Part shown: positions 63,290 through 64,000 of the stretch, piece by piece
Position numbering within the stretch: position 1 is the first letter of the stretch
Layout of the letters: every line of letters starts with the position of its first letter
NCBI GenBank assembly: GCA_964525165.1
Contig: CAZGGG010000003.1
Location: forward strand, 1 to 64,000
Direction of reading: 5' to 3'
Origin: JAWLFI01 sp964525165
Lineage (GTDB): Bacteria; Bacteroidota; Bacteroidia; Chitinophagales; Saprospiraceae
Length of the DNA stretch: 64,000 nucleotides
Notes under the pieces: generated by a model
Databases searched by the model: none
Seen by the model: only the letters and a program-made list of their open reading frames with translations
What the model was told of the DNA's origin: nothing
Translations under genes and position numbers: made by a program

Positions 63290-63655
63290 TTAGAGTACCT
63301 CTGGTGCTAGTGATACAATACGCATGTATTCTCTTTCCCTTAACTCTCTGGCTACAGGCCCGAAGATACGAGTACCTCTTGGCTCTTCAGAAGCTGTTAA
63401 AAGAACAACAGCATTATCGTCAAACCTAATATAAGAGCCATCTTTTCGACGGATCTCCTTCTTTGTTCTTACAACAACAGCTTTAGAAACAGTACCTTTC
63501 TTTACACCTCCTGGCGCTGCTGACTTTACAGACACAACAATCTGGTCGCCTACAGAAGCGTAACGTCTTTTGGTTCCACCCAAAACACGAATACACATTA
63601 CTTCTTTCGCACCACTGTTATCTGCTACTCTTAATCTTGTTTGTTGCTGGATCAT
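63290..63655 (-). CDS. rplN: 50S ribosomal protein L14
   Basis: 121 residues: MIQQQTRLRVADNSGAKEVM, GVKKGTVSKAVVVRTKKEIR and GTRIFGPVARELREREYMRI. Standard length (121-123). Confidence 0.98.
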   Translation of the reverse strand: MIQQQTRLRVADNSGAKEVMCIRVLGGTKRRYASVGDQIVVSVKSAAPGGVKKGTVSKAVVVRTKKEIRRKDGSYIRFDDNAVVLLTASEEPRGTRIFGPVARELREREYMRIVSLAPEVL

Positions 63656-63680
63656 TGCCAGAAATTTAAAACTTAATCAA

Positions 63681-63941
63681 TTATTTAGCTCGCTCAATCA
63701 CCTCAATCAGTCTCCATCGCTTCTTAGCGCTTAGAGGTCTGCACTCCTCGATCTTTACAGTATCACCTTCATTACAGTCATTACTAGGATCGTGCGCAAA
63801 AAATTTCTTGGATTTTTTAACGAACTTACCATAAATAGGGTGTTGCAAACGGCGTTCTACCAAAACAGTGATGGTCTTATCCATCTTATTACTGGCTACC
63901 ACCCCTATTCGGGTCTTTCTGTTGGATTGTTTCTCAGACAT
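63681..63941 (-). CDS. rpsQ: 30S ribosomal protein S17
   Basis: 86 residues from ATG 63941 (a GTG at 63944 is just before it). OB fold with TRIGVVASNKMDKTITVLVE, then YGKFVKKSKKFFAHDP and EGDTVKIEECRPLSAKKRWR. Confidence 0.97.
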   Translation of the reverse strand: MSEKQSNRKTRIGVVASNKMDKTITVLVERRLQHPIYGKFVKKSKKFFAHDPSNDCNEGDTVKIEECRPLSAKKRWRLIEVIERAK

Positions 63942-63949
63942 CACTATTA

Positions 63950-64000
63950 CTATTTACGTCTTCTTCTTTTTCTAATTTTATCTCTCTTCTCCGCAGCATC
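63950..64000 (-). CDS. rpmC: 50S ribosomal protein L29, partial (C-terminus)
   Basis: The last 16 codons plus stop before the window edge read DAAEKRDKIRKRRRRK, the basic end of L29. Upstream part lies outside the window. The stop is eight bases from the rpsQ start, as expected in the S10-spc order L29-S17-L14. Confidence 0.85.
   Translation of the reverse strand, partial: DAAEKRDKIRKRRRRK

Overview
This window is a piece of a draft or metagenome-derived scaffold, with four runs of ten Ns at 14806, 29923, 36495 and 44601. It comes from a member of the Bacteroidota. Evidence for that: type IX secretion and gliding genes (gldJ, porU, porV, a porP/sprF-family gene), a fused lpxC-fabZ gene, zinc-free L36 and S14 ribosomal proteins, almost no Shine-Dalgarno sequences, and promoters that fit the Bacteroidota pattern (TTTG, about 18-20 bases, TAnnTTTG). 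The carotenoid genes crtD-cruF-crtZ would give a saproxanthin-like pigment, which suggests a Saprospira-like or related lineage. The lineage is an inference, not a proof.

Layout. 1-300: initiator tRNA with its own promoter and terminator. 0.3-5.1 kb: a thiolase, then on the minus strand a tightly overlapping set (small membrane protein, Gfo/Idh/MocA oxidoreductase, lipoprotein, polyprenyl glycosylphosphotransferase). 5.1-11 kb: alaS, an M23 peptidase, a DUF3667-type membrane protein, a MerR regulator and an ABC ATPase. 11-14.3 kb: lipid A genes lpxD, lpxC/fabZ, lpxA. 14.5-23 kb: hemC, a degenerate DnaQ-fold protein, hemD, a TPR-fused membrane glycosyltransferase, recN, fabI and a putative porin. 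23-27.4 kb, minus strand: a LOG-family protein, a sigma-54 response regulator with an internal deletion, a GT2 fusion protein and recR. 27.5-28.8 kb: a dehydrogenase E2. 28.9-30.6 kb: a secreted protein with a type IX sorting domain, broken by an assembly chimera. 30.7-36.2 kb: an OmpA-family protein, glutamate dehydrogenase, a degenerate ureohydrolase-like protein and murF. 36.3-43.8 kb: gldJ and a porP/sprF-family gene on the minus strand, porU and porV on the plus strand. 43.8-44.2 kb: RNase P RNA. 44.2-50 kb: an NtrY-like histidine kinase and the carotenoid genes. 50-53.8 kb: sucD, ftsB/divIC, eno, carA. 53.9-64 kb: the alpha and spc ribosomal operons from rplQ back to a partial rpmC, with secY, map, infA and rpoA.

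Most of the window is core housekeeping DNA. I found no phage, transposon, CRISPR array, toxin-antitoxin pair or obvious defence island. I do not see a complete, clearly new system. The observations most worth checking are: the chimeric stretch at about 29670-29932 (an RND-transporter fragment joined to a GC-rich BamB-like fragment); the sigma-54 regulator that lacks the sensor II region; the hem-operon exonuclease homologue without its catalytic residues; the ureohydrolase-like protein without metal ligands; and the kinase-carotenoid gene arrangement.
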